Shown: piece by piece, positions 1-6,911 of the stretch
Layout: each line of letters starts with the position of its first letter
How positions within the stretch are numbered: the stretch's first letter is position 1
NCBI GenBank assembly: GCA_027622495.1
Contig: JAQBYL010000142.1
Location: 1 to 9,478, forward strand
DNA length: 9,478 nt
Reading direction: 5' to 3'
Source: Pseudomonadota bacterium
GTDB lineage: Bacteria > Pseudomonadota > Gammaproteobacteria > Pseudomonadales > Azotimanducaceae
Made by a program: the position numbers and the translations under genes
The notes under the pieces: model-generated
Database searches by the model: none
The model's input: only the letters and a program-made list of their open reading frames with translations
What the model was told of the DNA's origin: nothing

Positions 1-544
1 CATCCATCGCCTGGCGGGTGAGTTGGTGAAAGTCTGCGGTGCTCTGGGCAAACGAACCCATCGAGCCGCCGGTTTCGGCGTCTTCCAGGCCATCGAGAAA
101 CATGGAATCTTTGGTTTCGCTGTGGCCCATGCGCATGCCGGAGCGCGCCCCGGCCAGTAGATAAGGTGAATTGGTCATGCTTTCCATGCCGCCGCTGATG
201 ACACAGCCGGCAGATCCCGACCGGATCAGATCGGCGGCGATCATGGTCGCCTTCATCCCGGAGCCGCAAACCTTGTTGATGGTGGTTGCAGCAACACTGT
301 CGGGCAAACCGGCGATGCGCATGGCCTGGCGGGCAGGGGCCTGCTTGAGGCCGGCGCTGATCACATTACCGATCAACACCTCGTCAATTTGCGTGTCATT
401 GACGTCTTGAAGAACGCCTCGGATGGCATGGGCACCGAGTTGTGGTGCAGTCATTGAGGCAAGGGCACCCTGAAAGCTGCCAATGGGCGTTCGGGCAGCA
501 GATACCACGTAGGCAGTCTCGGACACGATATTTTCTCTGATCAT
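1..544 (-). CDS. Acetyl-CoA acetyltransferase (thiolase), N-terminal part; gene runs off the left edge
   Basis: Condenses two acetyl-CoA to acetoacetyl-CoA, or cleaves it in reverse, in the cytoplasm. About 181 residues are visible of the roughly 390 usual for the family. The N-terminus reads YVVSAARTPIGSF, the classic thiolase opening. The nucleophile motif NKVCGSGMKA places the catalytic cysteine at residue 93 (codon 266-268), followed by the conserved SGGMESMTNSPYL stretch. The C-terminal half with the second Cys and the catalytic His is outside the window. The start is uncertain. ATG at 542-544 has no clear ribosome site. GTG at 524-526 is preceded by AGAGAA and would put the cysteine at residue 87, close to the 88-89 of AtoB and PhaA. 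The gene lies 53 bp downstream of moaB on the same strand with no terminator between, so co-transcription is plausible. Without phaB or similar genes in view, a role in polyhydroxybutyrate synthesis versus degradation cannot be decided. Confidence 0.93.
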   Translation of the reverse strand, partial: MIRENIVSETAYVVSAARTPIGSFQGALASMTAPQLGAHAIRGVLQDVNDTQIDEVLIGNVISAGLKQAPARQAMRIAGLPDSVAATTINKVCGSGMKATMIAADLIRSGSAGCVISGGMESMTNSPYLLAGARSGMRMGHSETKDSMFLDGLEDAETGGSMGSFAQSTADFHQLTRQAMD

Positions 545-545
545 T

Positions 546-560
546 GAATCGAAGCGATTC
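546..560. repeat. Small perfect inverted repeat upstream of the thiolase start
   Basis: GAATCG-AAG-CGATTC forms a 6-bp stem with a 3-base loop immediately before the thiolase ATG, in the 53-bp gap after moaB. No T-run follows on either strand, so it is not an intrinsic terminator. It could be an operator half-site pair, a translation-affecting hairpin, or chance. Confidence 0.3.
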
Positions 561-597
561 TACCCCATGCGCTCAACGGCGTGCCAATGGGCGCGCC

Positions 598-1104
598 TCA
601 GCGCTGTTCTGCGAAGCGTGGGATCAGTTCAACGAAGTTGCAGGGTTTGTTGGTGATGTCGAACTGTTTGCTCAGGATTTTGGTCCAGCCGGTCTGCACC
701 GCATTGTTCGAGCCCGGCAGAGCAAAGATCAGCGTTGCGTTCGCGAGTCCGCCAACCGCGCGGGATTGAATGGTGGAACTGCCGATCTCGCCATAAGAAA
801 CCTGACGGAACAGCTCACCAAAACCCTCCACATGCTTGTCAAAAAGGGGGATCAGTGCTTCTGGCGTGCTGTCGCGGCCGGTAAAACCGGTGCCACCAGT
901 AGTCAGAATGGCGTTCACCGAAGGGTCGGCGATCCAGTTTGAGACAACCGCCCGGATCTGATACACGTCGTCTTTGACAATCTGCCGGGCATACAAGGTG
1001 TGACCGTCCGCCTCCAGCAACTTGACGAGAAGATCACCGGATGTGTCGTTTTCAGGGGTTCGTGAGTCAGAAACGGTAAGGACCGTGCAGGTCAGTTTGT
1101 TCAT
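598..1104 (-). CDS. moaB: Molybdenum cofactor biosynthesis protein MoaB
   Basis: MoaB belongs to the MoaB/MogA family, which binds molybdopterin and, in MogA-type members, adenylylates it before molybdate insertion. It is cytosolic and usually a trimer or hexamer. The 168-residue length is normal. Visible signatures are VLTVSDSRT near residue 8-16, the MPT-binding TTGGTG at 68-73, GRDSTPEA at 76-83, LPGSNNAV at 129-136 and a C-terminal KPCNFVEL matching the PCNF stretch of E. coli MoaB. The ATG at 1102-1104 gives the family's usual N-terminus, although no good Shine-Dalgarno lies before it. No other moa, mob or moe genes are in the window, so it is isolated from its pathway here. It is divergent from the large carboxylase gene and lies upstream of the thiolase gene on the same strand. 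Whether it acts as a MogA-like adenylyltransferase cannot be settled from sequence alone. Confidence 0.94.
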   Translation of the reverse strand: MNKLTCTVLTVSDSRTPENDTSGDLLVKLLEADGHTLYARQIVKDDVYQIRAVVSNWIADPSVNAILTTGGTGFTGRDSTPEALIPLFDKHVEGFGELFRQVSYGEIGSSTIQSRAVGGLANATLIFALPGSNNAVQTGWTKILSKQFDITNKPCNFVELIPRFAEQR

Positions 1105-1126
1105 TTTTGGACTTGAGGTACCGTCG

Positions 1127-1155
1127 TTGATTAAGGAAAGGCAAATAGCTAGAGT
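1127..1155 (+). promoter_or_regulatory. Candidate sigma-70 promoter for the giant carboxylase
   Basis: TTGATT (1127-1132) and TAGAGT (1150-1155) are separated by 17 bp, each matching 4 of 6 consensus bases. Transcription would begin near 1162, leaving a leader of about 26 nt before the TTG start at 1188. On the opposite strand, TAGAAT (complement of 1163-1168) is a possible -10 for moaB with no convincing -35. The 1105-1187 gap therefore probably holds both divergent promoters. This is pattern matching only. Confidence 0.35.
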
Positions 1156-1187
1156 AACGCCGCATTCTACACCCAGATCTCAGTACC

Positions 1188-4100
1188 TTGGATAAACAAG
1201 TTATAGAGGGTAATCGGCTCTTTTTAATCGCCGAAAACCTTGCTCAGGATTTCTCCTTGTTCCCGAGCAGTCAGAAAGAACTGTTACCGGGAACGCTGAA
1301 TCGTGCAGAGATCAGGCGTCGCTTCGACGGCTTGAGCAACCTCGACATCGATTCCTATATCGAGACGGTGGTTGTCCCCGCTGAGGAACTGACCCGGCCT
1401 GCGGCACCCGGTGTGATTCGACGGCTGGGTCGCGTGGTCGAGGAGCACTCAGCTGGACCGTTCTTCACTGCAACCCTGGAACTCGAGATCAACGGCGATC
1501 TGCGAAGCGTTGGCTTTATCGCTCAGGACCGCGCTGTCGAGAACGGCATCTGGATGCCGGAACATCACCTCATGGCGGCGGACCAGATTGAGCTCTTCTC
1601 GAGAAGACGGATCCCCATCGTCACCCTCATGGACACCCCGGGGGCGAACGCAACCGAGGAAGCTAACAAAAAGAACCAGGCGCACAGCATCTCGCGCCTG
1701 ATCGCCGAAGCCAGCAATGTGGATGTGCCGAATGTGGGCGTCATCTTCGGCATCGGTTATTCGGGCGGGGCCATACCGCTTGCGGCCAGCAACATGATCC
1801 TGTCGGTTCGGGATGGTGTGTTCAGCACCATTCAGCCGAAGTCGCTTGCCAGCATTGCGCGACGTCTGAACCTGTCCTGGCAGGAGTGTGCCAAATACGT
1901 GGGTCTGTCGCCGTTCGAGTTGTACATGCAGGGCAACATCGACGGGGTGATCGACTATTCCCCCCTTGATGAAGATGTGTCTAACCTGCGGCTTGCGATT
2001 GTGTCAGCGATCGCCACGATCGAAAAACGCACCGCCGAATTTGTCGCCGACAATCCCTACATCATGGAACATTACCGCGAGAGCCTGGGCCGCTATCTCA
2101 AACCGTCTGCGCAGCTCAAAGCCATGCAGACCAAAGCCTCGCTCAACCTCACAAAGAACCCCACGGAATATCTGAATGTGTTCGGGGTGGCGTTCCGCTA
2201 CCTGCGCTACCTGAAGGTGCGGCAGAGGATCAAAGCCACCACTGTGCAGGCTTATGGTCGTCTGGCAGATCAGGAGCTGCCACGCGGCGAGATGGACATC
2301 CGGGCTGATCTGGAGCGACGGCAGACTTTTCTGAAGTGGCTGCAGGACCCGGACAAAGTGGTCTACGACGAGGCGTTGTCAAAAGCCTGGAAAAACTTCA
2401 ACGAAAAGAAGCAGGCTGTCCACGACGAACGCGGACGTATTGCTCAGTTTATTTTCGGTGAACCGAAAAAGAATTATGAAACTGCGCGGACCAATCTGAT
2501 CACTGCGATCGGTGTGTTCCTGTATAACCGCTGGAAGGCAGAATCGGTTGGCAATCTGCGTGCGCTTTCTGATGTTCTGGAACACCATGAAGACATCGGG
2601 CAGCTGTTGCGTGTGTCCGATATCAGCGAGCCGCGCGCAATGATCAGAACACTTCGCGTTGATTCACTGGCGTTCGACGTTCTTCGCAGCCGGTTCAGTT
2701 ACACCGGTAAGAAGCTCCTTGCCGACGGGGGCACTACAGACAAGTCGGACGCATACCTTTCAAGCCAGCTCACCTCCGAACTGAACCTGGCCTTAACCGG
2801 TGGTGACCTGATTCCCTACCTTGCGCCAGCCATTACGGCTGACCCCGGAAAAAGCGAGATTGCCTACAATCGCGAACTGCTGCAGCAGCGCTACGGCAGG
2901 CACATAAACCCACGGACCACAGACAGCACCACCACACCGTTCAACGAACTTACGGTGCTGGACATATTGATCGATGACGATCTGCGTGACGACTTTGTAA
3001 AGGAATCGCAGAATCTGCTGCTGTTTGATTCGGTTTACGATCAGATCATTGCCAACCTGGATGTGGTTGCCGAAGAGGCGCAATCCACACAGGCGCTGTC
3101 TGAGGACTCTCTGGCCAAGCTGCTGGACACCACCGTTTCGCTCGCGGCGCAAGGACTAACCCTTGGGACGATAAAGGCCGACACATCGCACGGCAAAGAT
3201 GTTACTGAGATCCTGCGTGAGCAGATGCAGGACTGGTACCTGAGACTGCTGGCCATTCCAAAGGGCGACGAGTTCTTTCGCGCAGTCGAAGAGTGGAAAA
3301 AGGTTTCCTTTCCGCACCTGTCCGACACCTTGTTTGTGGTGGTCACCAACCTGTTTGAAACACTGCTCAATTCATTTATTCACGCAAAACGGGGTGGCAA
3401 GGCTTACCAGGGTAAAATTGCGCCGAAAAATATCGGGCGGAAAAAGGATTTCTGGAACCGTCTGAACATCGCTTATCGCGATCTGTTGATGCAGAACGTA
3501 CTGCGTGGTATGGCAAGTCAGAACCGGGTCAGCTACGAAGACTTTATCGAAATGTTCTTTACCGGCTGGGAAGAAAAATTCGGCGATCTGATGAGCGCCG
3601 ACCCCTGCGGTTTTCCCGGCTTTCGTCTGAGCATCGAAGCCGCGCTGAATGCCAACCGTCCGCCTTGCGGCGTGATCACGGGTATTGCCAACTTCAAAAC
3701 CGGCGATCGAGGCTTCATGACCGGTGTGGTTCTGTCGAATCAGGCCTTTCAGGCGGGTGCTTTCGACATGGCCAGTGCCGAAAAATTCTGCCGTCTGCTG
3801 GTTGAGTGCGCTGAACAGCATCTGCCAGTCATCTGTTTTATCTCGTCTGGTGGTATGCAGACCAAGGAAGGAGCAGGGGCGCTGTTCTCTATGGCGGCGG
3901 TCAATGACCGAATCACCCGGTTTGTACGCGATCACGATCTGCCTGTGATCGTTTTCGGTTATGGCGATTGTACCGGTGGTGCGCAGGCGAGCTTTGTTAC
4001 TCATCCGCTGGTGCAGACGTACTACCTCTCCGGCACCAGCATGCCGTTTGCCGGCCAGATCGTTGTGCCGTCCAACCTCCCGTTGAACTCCATGTTGTCG

Positions 4101-6056
4101 AACTACCTGAGCCAGAACGAAGGGTCCATGCAGGGGTTGGTGCAGAATCCGTTTCAGCCGGAATTGGACATAGAACTGCGCAAGATCGACGAAAACATCC
4201 CGGTGCCCTCTGAGACTGTGTTTGGTGTGGTCGAACGCATCATGTCAGGTTCGCTCATTCAGCAACCGCTGGCGGTAGTTGCCCGAAGACCAAAATATTC
4301 AGAGGCAGAACTGGTGCGGCCGATCAAGCGCGTGCTGATTCATGCTCGTGGCTGTACCGCGGCCAAGCTCATCCGCGTCGCACAGGCCCGTGGGCTGGAA
4401 GTTGTTCTGGTGCAGTCCGACCCGGATATGGAATCCGCAGCAGTGGATCAGTTGACCGATCGCGATGAGGTGGTGTGCATCGGCGGTAACACGCCGGATG
4501 AAAGCTACCTCAATGCAATGAGCGTGCTGAACGTTGCTGAACACCAGAGAGTGGATGCGTTGCATCCGGGCATCGGTTTTCTTTCAGAAAACTCACAGTT
4601 TGCCGAACTGTGCCGCGCACACGGGATCAACTTCATCGGTCCACCGGTTAGCAGCATGGATACGATGGGCAACAAATCCAATGCCATCAACACCGCCTTG
4701 CGTCTCAAGGTGCCAGTGGTTCCCGGCAGCCACGGGATTCTAACCAGCGCTGAGCGTGCAGCAGACGTTGCCGAACAGATTGGTTATCCGGTGCTGATCA
4801 AAGCTGTCCACGGGGGGGGTGGAAAAGGCATACAGGTGGTCGAAAACGCCAGTAAGTTTCAGCAGCTGTTTCATCGCGTGACCGCCGAGGCGCGCGCTGC
4901 GTTCGGCAACGGCGACGTATACCTGGAAAAGTATGTAACCTCACTGCGACATATCGAAGTGCAGTTGTTACGCGATCATCACGGCAATACCAAGGTGCTG
5001 GGGTTGCGGGACTGCAGCGTTCAACGCGACAAACAGAAGGTGTTCGAGGAATCCAGTTCCACCATGTTGCCGCCGCATCTCGAGGCGTCGGTTCTTGCGC
5101 ACAGCGCAGCCCTGGCAGACGAGGTCAAATATATCGGCGCAGGGACCGTTGAGTTCATTTATGACCTGGACTCCGACGCGATCTATTTCATGGAGATGAA
5201 CACGCGTCTGCAGGTTGAACATCCTGTCACCGAGTGGGTATCTGGTGTCGACATCGTTGGTGAGCAGTTCCGGATTGCGGCCGGTGAATCGATCGCCGAG
5301 CTTCAACCGGCAAAGAATGGCTACGCAATCGAAGCGCGGATCAACGCAGAGCGCCTGCAGCTCGGAAGCGACGGCGGTGTCACGTTCAAGCCGCACCCTG
5401 GCCGCGTTGTTCGTGCACGGTTCCCGGAAGAAGCCGGGGTTGAAGTCATTGCATCCGTTGCCGATAACAAGTTTGTCTCGCCTTATTATGACAGCATGGT
5501 CGCGCAGATCATCGTTCATTCAGAGACCCGCGAAAGCGCCATCAACAAACTCAGTGTCTATCTCAGCCGGGTCAAAATCACCGGCATCTGTACTAACATA
5601 CCGTTGCTTCAAACGGTGCTGAAGGACAAGGTTTTCCGCGATGGCAAATACGACACCAACTATCTGCCCGAGCTGCTTGGCCGTATTAACACCGCAGCAC
5701 TGATCAGTGAAATAGATGCATCGGCCGGTGAGCAGGCGGGCGAGATCGATCTGGAAGCCATTCGCATCGAAGACAGCGATGAACTCAAAGTCCTGTCACC
5801 CACCACGGCGATTTTCTACACCACACCAACGCCCTCTGAGCCACCGTTTGTTCATGTGGGTGATGTGATCGGTGTCGACGACACCATCGGTCAACTCGAA
5901 GCGATGAAAATATTCTCGCCGCTGCGTCTTAGCGACTTCAATTCAGATGCAGAAGTCTATGCGGCCGCGGGCAAGTTTGAGATCACGCGGATCAATATGG
6001 CGAACGGTCAGCAGGTGAATGTGGGGGATCTGCTTTTCGTGGTCAAACCTCTGTGA
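1188..6056 (+). CDS. Single-chain acetyl-CoA carboxylase-like enzyme: CT-alpha, central region, CT-beta, biotin carboxylase, biotin carrier
   Basis: Biotin-dependent acyl-CoA carboxylase of 1622 residues, probably making malonyl-CoA from acetyl-CoA, bicarbonate and ATP. CT-alpha (about 90-265) resembles AccA, with VTLMDTPGA (145-153) and GIGYSGGAI (188-196). Residues 266-804 are hydrophilic, apparently helical and unassigned. CT-beta (about 805-1020) resembles AccD, with ICFISSGGMQ (882-891) and a second glycine pair at 930-931, but no four-cysteine zinc ribbon. Biotin carboxylase (about 1046-1500) has HPGIGFLSEN, the glycine loop HGGGGKG (1208-1214), RDCSVQR and EMNTRLQVEHPVTE. Residues matching E. 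coli catalytic Glu276, Glu288, Asn290, Arg292 and Arg338 are E1322, E1336, N1338, R1340 and R1384. The carrier domain (about 1536-1622) has EAMK with biotinyl K1574. The start is TTG: the frame is stopped at 1155-1157, no ATG or GTG lies between, and no good ribosome site is visible. AccA/AccD-like CT halves favour acetyl-CoA, but another acyl-CoA is possible. Confidence 0.93.
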   Translation: MDKQVIEGNRLFLIAENLAQDFSLFPSSQKELLPGTLNRAEIRRRFDGLSNLDIDSYIETVVVPAEELTRPAAPGVIRRLGRVVEEHSAGPFFTATLELEINGDLRSVGFIAQDRAVENGIWMPEHHLMAADQIELFSRRRIPIVTLMDTPGANATEEANKKNQAHSISRLIAEASNVDVPNVGVIFGIGYSGGAIPLAASNMILSVRDGVFSTIQPKSLASIARRLNLSWQECAKYVGLSPFELYMQGNIDGVIDYSPLDEDVSNLRLAIVSAIATIEKRTAEFVADNPYIMEHYRESLGRYLKPSAQLKAMQTKASLNLTKNPTEYLNVFGVAFRYLRYLKVRQRIKATTVQAYGRLADQELPRGEMDIRADLERRQTFLKWLQDPDKVVYDEALSKAWKNFNEKKQAVHDERGRIAQFIFGEPKKNYETARTNLITAIGVFLYNRWKAESVGNLRALSDVLEHHEDIGQLLRVSDISEPRAMIRTLRVDSLAFDVLRSRFSYTGKKLLADGGTTDKSDAYLSSQLTSELNLALTGGDLIPYLAPAITADPGKSEIAYNRELLQQRYGRHINPRTTDSTTTPFNELTVLDILIDDDLRDDFVKESQNLLLFDSVYDQIIANLDVVAEEAQSTQALSEDSLAKLLDTTVSLAAQGLTLGTIKADTSHGKDVTEILREQMQDWYLRLLAIPKGDEFFRAVEEWKKVSFPHLSDTLFVVVTNLFETLLNSFIHAKRGGKAYQGKIAPKNIGRKKDFWNRLNIAYRDLLMQNVLRGMASQNRVSYEDFIEMFFTGWEEKFGDLMSADPCGFPGFRLSIEAALNANRPPCGVITGIANFKTGDRGFMTGVVLSNQAFQAGAFDMASAEKFCRLLVECAEQHLPVICFISSGGMQTKEGAGALFSMAAVNDRITRFVRDHDLPVIVFGYGDCTGGAQASFVTHPLVQTYYLSGTSMPFAGQIVVPSNLPLNSMLSNYLSQNEGSMQGLVQNPFQPELDIELRKIDENIPVPSETVFGVVERIMSGSLIQQPLAVVARRPKYSEAELVRPIKRVLIHARGCTAAKLIRVAQARGLEVVLVQSDPDMESAAVDQLTDRDEVVCIGGNTPDESYLNAMSVLNVAEHQRVDALHPGIGFLSENSQFAELCRAHGINFIGPPVSSMDTMGNKSNAINTALRLKVPVVPGSHGILTSAERAADVAEQIGYPVLIKAVHGGGGKGIQVVENASKFQQLFHRVTAEARAAFGNGDVYLEKYVTSLRHIEVQLLRDHHGNTKVLGLRDCSVQRDKQKVFEESSSTMLPPHLEASVLAHSAALADEVKYIGAGTVEFIYDLDSDAIYFMEMNTRLQVEHPVTEWVSGVDIVGEQFRIAAGESIAELQPAKNGYAIEARINAERLQLGSDGGVTFKPHPGRVVRARFPEEAGVEVIASVADNKFVSPYYDSMVAQIIVHSETRESAINKLSVYLSRVKITGICTNIPLLQTVLKDKVFRDGKYDTNYLPELLGRINTAALISEIDASAGEQAGEIDLEAIRIEDSDELKVLSPTTAIFYTTPTPSEPPFVHVGDVIGVDDTIGQLEAMKIFSPLRLSDFNSDAEVYAAAGKFEITRINMANGQQVNVGDLLFVVKPL

Positions 6057-6061
6057 CGTTT

Positions 6062-6086
6062 AAAGAGTAACCGGGCACTCTTTTTT
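6062..6086 (+). terminator. Intrinsic terminator after the carboxylase gene
   Basis: AAAGAGT (6062-6068) pairs perfectly with ACTCTTT (6077-6083) around an 8-base loop. On the plus strand a run of six T (6081-6086) forms the end of the stem and the tail. It begins 5 bp after the carboxylase stop. On the minus strand the tail is only TTTAAAC, so termination of the opposing permease transcript would be weaker. The T-run touches the permease stop codon. Confidence 0.75.
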
Positions 6087-6826
6087 CAGGCACCGAACAA
6101 CAGGTCACGCAAGCCCTTGAGCAGGCAGACGGTTGCGATCAGCAGAATGATCCAACTGCTGATCCTGCGAAACCGGGCGTCGTCCAGGCGATCGAGCAGA
6201 CGGGTGCCGACCCTCGTTCCGCCAATCGCCGTGAGCATGGCGACGAGGTAAAACCAGGCCGGTATATCTTCTGTCACACCAATAATCAGACCGTAGTAAA
6301 CCAGTTTGAGGATGTGCCCGATGGCTTGCGTCAGCGCTTTGCTTGCGATGATCTGGTGACGCGTCAACGGCGTGTTCAGATAGAACACGTCGAGGATCGG
6401 ACCTGATGCCCCAGCCAGCAACTGAGCGCTGGTAACCGTGACGCCGCAGATAAATGTCGTTGGACCGCGGGTGACATCGAGCCCGGCCAGCCGCTGATTC
6501 AGTCTGGCAAGCCACGGAAATGCACCGACCAATATCAACACGACCGCGGGATCCGGGACCAGACTCAACAGCGAAAAACCGGCCACGGCAGCAGCAGCAC
6601 CGGCCGCATACAGGGGCAGGATCCGCCACTGTATGTGCTCGCGCAGAAACCATGCGCGCGAACCGTTGGAGGTTGCCTGCACTGCACCGTGCAACATCAT
6701 CGCCGCCGCAACGCTCAGGGTTGAGACCAGGATTGCCATCAGAATCATGCCGCCCGCCATGCCCAGCACACCGGAAAGGATGCTGGTGGCGAACACGCTG
6801 GCGAGAATGACGGCAAAGATCTGCAT
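6086..6826 (-). CDS. TauE/SafE-family integral membrane protein (putative anion permease)
   Basis: A 246-residue inner-membrane protein with about eight hydrophobic segments (approximately 1-23, 26-48, 68-90, 92-107, 122-140, 158-183, 189-210, 222-240). The first segment carries the SGVLGMAGGMIL glycine-rich pattern typical of TauE/SafE (formerly DUF81) proteins. The second half carries a related GASGPILD turn, consistent with the family's internal duplication. Characterised members export sulfite, sulfoacetate or other organic anions, but the substrate here cannot be read from sequence. The ATG at 6826 begins directly with the first membrane segment, which supports the start, although no Shine-Dalgarno is obvious. 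It diverges from the LysR-type gene across 85 bp, an arrangement in which the regulator often controls its neighbour. Its end meets the terminator of the carboxylase gene, so it is probably transcribed separately from that gene. Confidence 0.85.
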   Translation of the reverse strand: MQIFAVILASVFATSILSGVLGMAGGMILMAILVSTLSVAAAMMLHGAVQATSNGSRAWFLREHIQWRILPLYAAGAAAAVAGFSLLSLVPDPAVVLILVGAFPWLARLNQRLAGLDVTRGPTTFICGVTVTSAQLLAGASGPILDVFYLNTPLTRHQIIASKALTQAIGHILKLVYYGLIIGVTEDIPAWFYLVAMLTAIGGTRVGTRLLDRLDDARFRRISSWIILLIATVCLLKGLRDLLFGA

Positions 6827-6877
6827 GGTGCGTGAGTGTAGAGACGCTCAACCTATGAAAAAAGCGAATCAAAGGAA

Positions 6878-6883
6878 TATAAT
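6878..6883 (+). promoter_or_regulatory. Candidate -10 box (TATAAT) for the LysR-type gene
   Basis: An exact TATAAT lies 28 bp before the LysR ATG in an AT-rich patch that stands out from its surroundings. No good -35 is found 16-18 bp upstream, so an activator or an alternative element may be involved. The overlapping complement reads TATATT, a possible -10 for the divergent permease gene. Bound LysR protein here could affect both promoters. Confidence 0.4.
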
Positions 6884-6911
6884 TAACGCGTCTGTGGAAT
6901 GAGTTTGAATT

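Noticed and set aside
546..560. Hairpin after moaB as a transcription terminator
   Set aside because: The stem is short and no T-run follows on either strand, so it is listed only as an inverted repeat.
544..942. A plus-strand open frame of 132 codons
   Set aside because: It is antisense to moaB, whose family motifs are clear, and its product has no recognisable pattern.
3372..4004. A 210-codon open frame antisense to the carboxylase CT-beta half
   Set aside because: No recognisable family, and the plus-strand frame has clear conserved CT-beta motifs over the same bases.
4968..5519. A 183-codon open frame antisense to the biotin carboxylase domain
   Set aside because: It lies opposite highly conserved biotin carboxylase sequence and has no domain features of its own.
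6105..6872. A 255-codon open frame on the minus strand overlapping the permease gene
   Set aside because: The product is rich in Arg, His and Ser with no motifs, while the overlapping frame gives a clean TauE/SafE membrane protein. It is a shadow frame.
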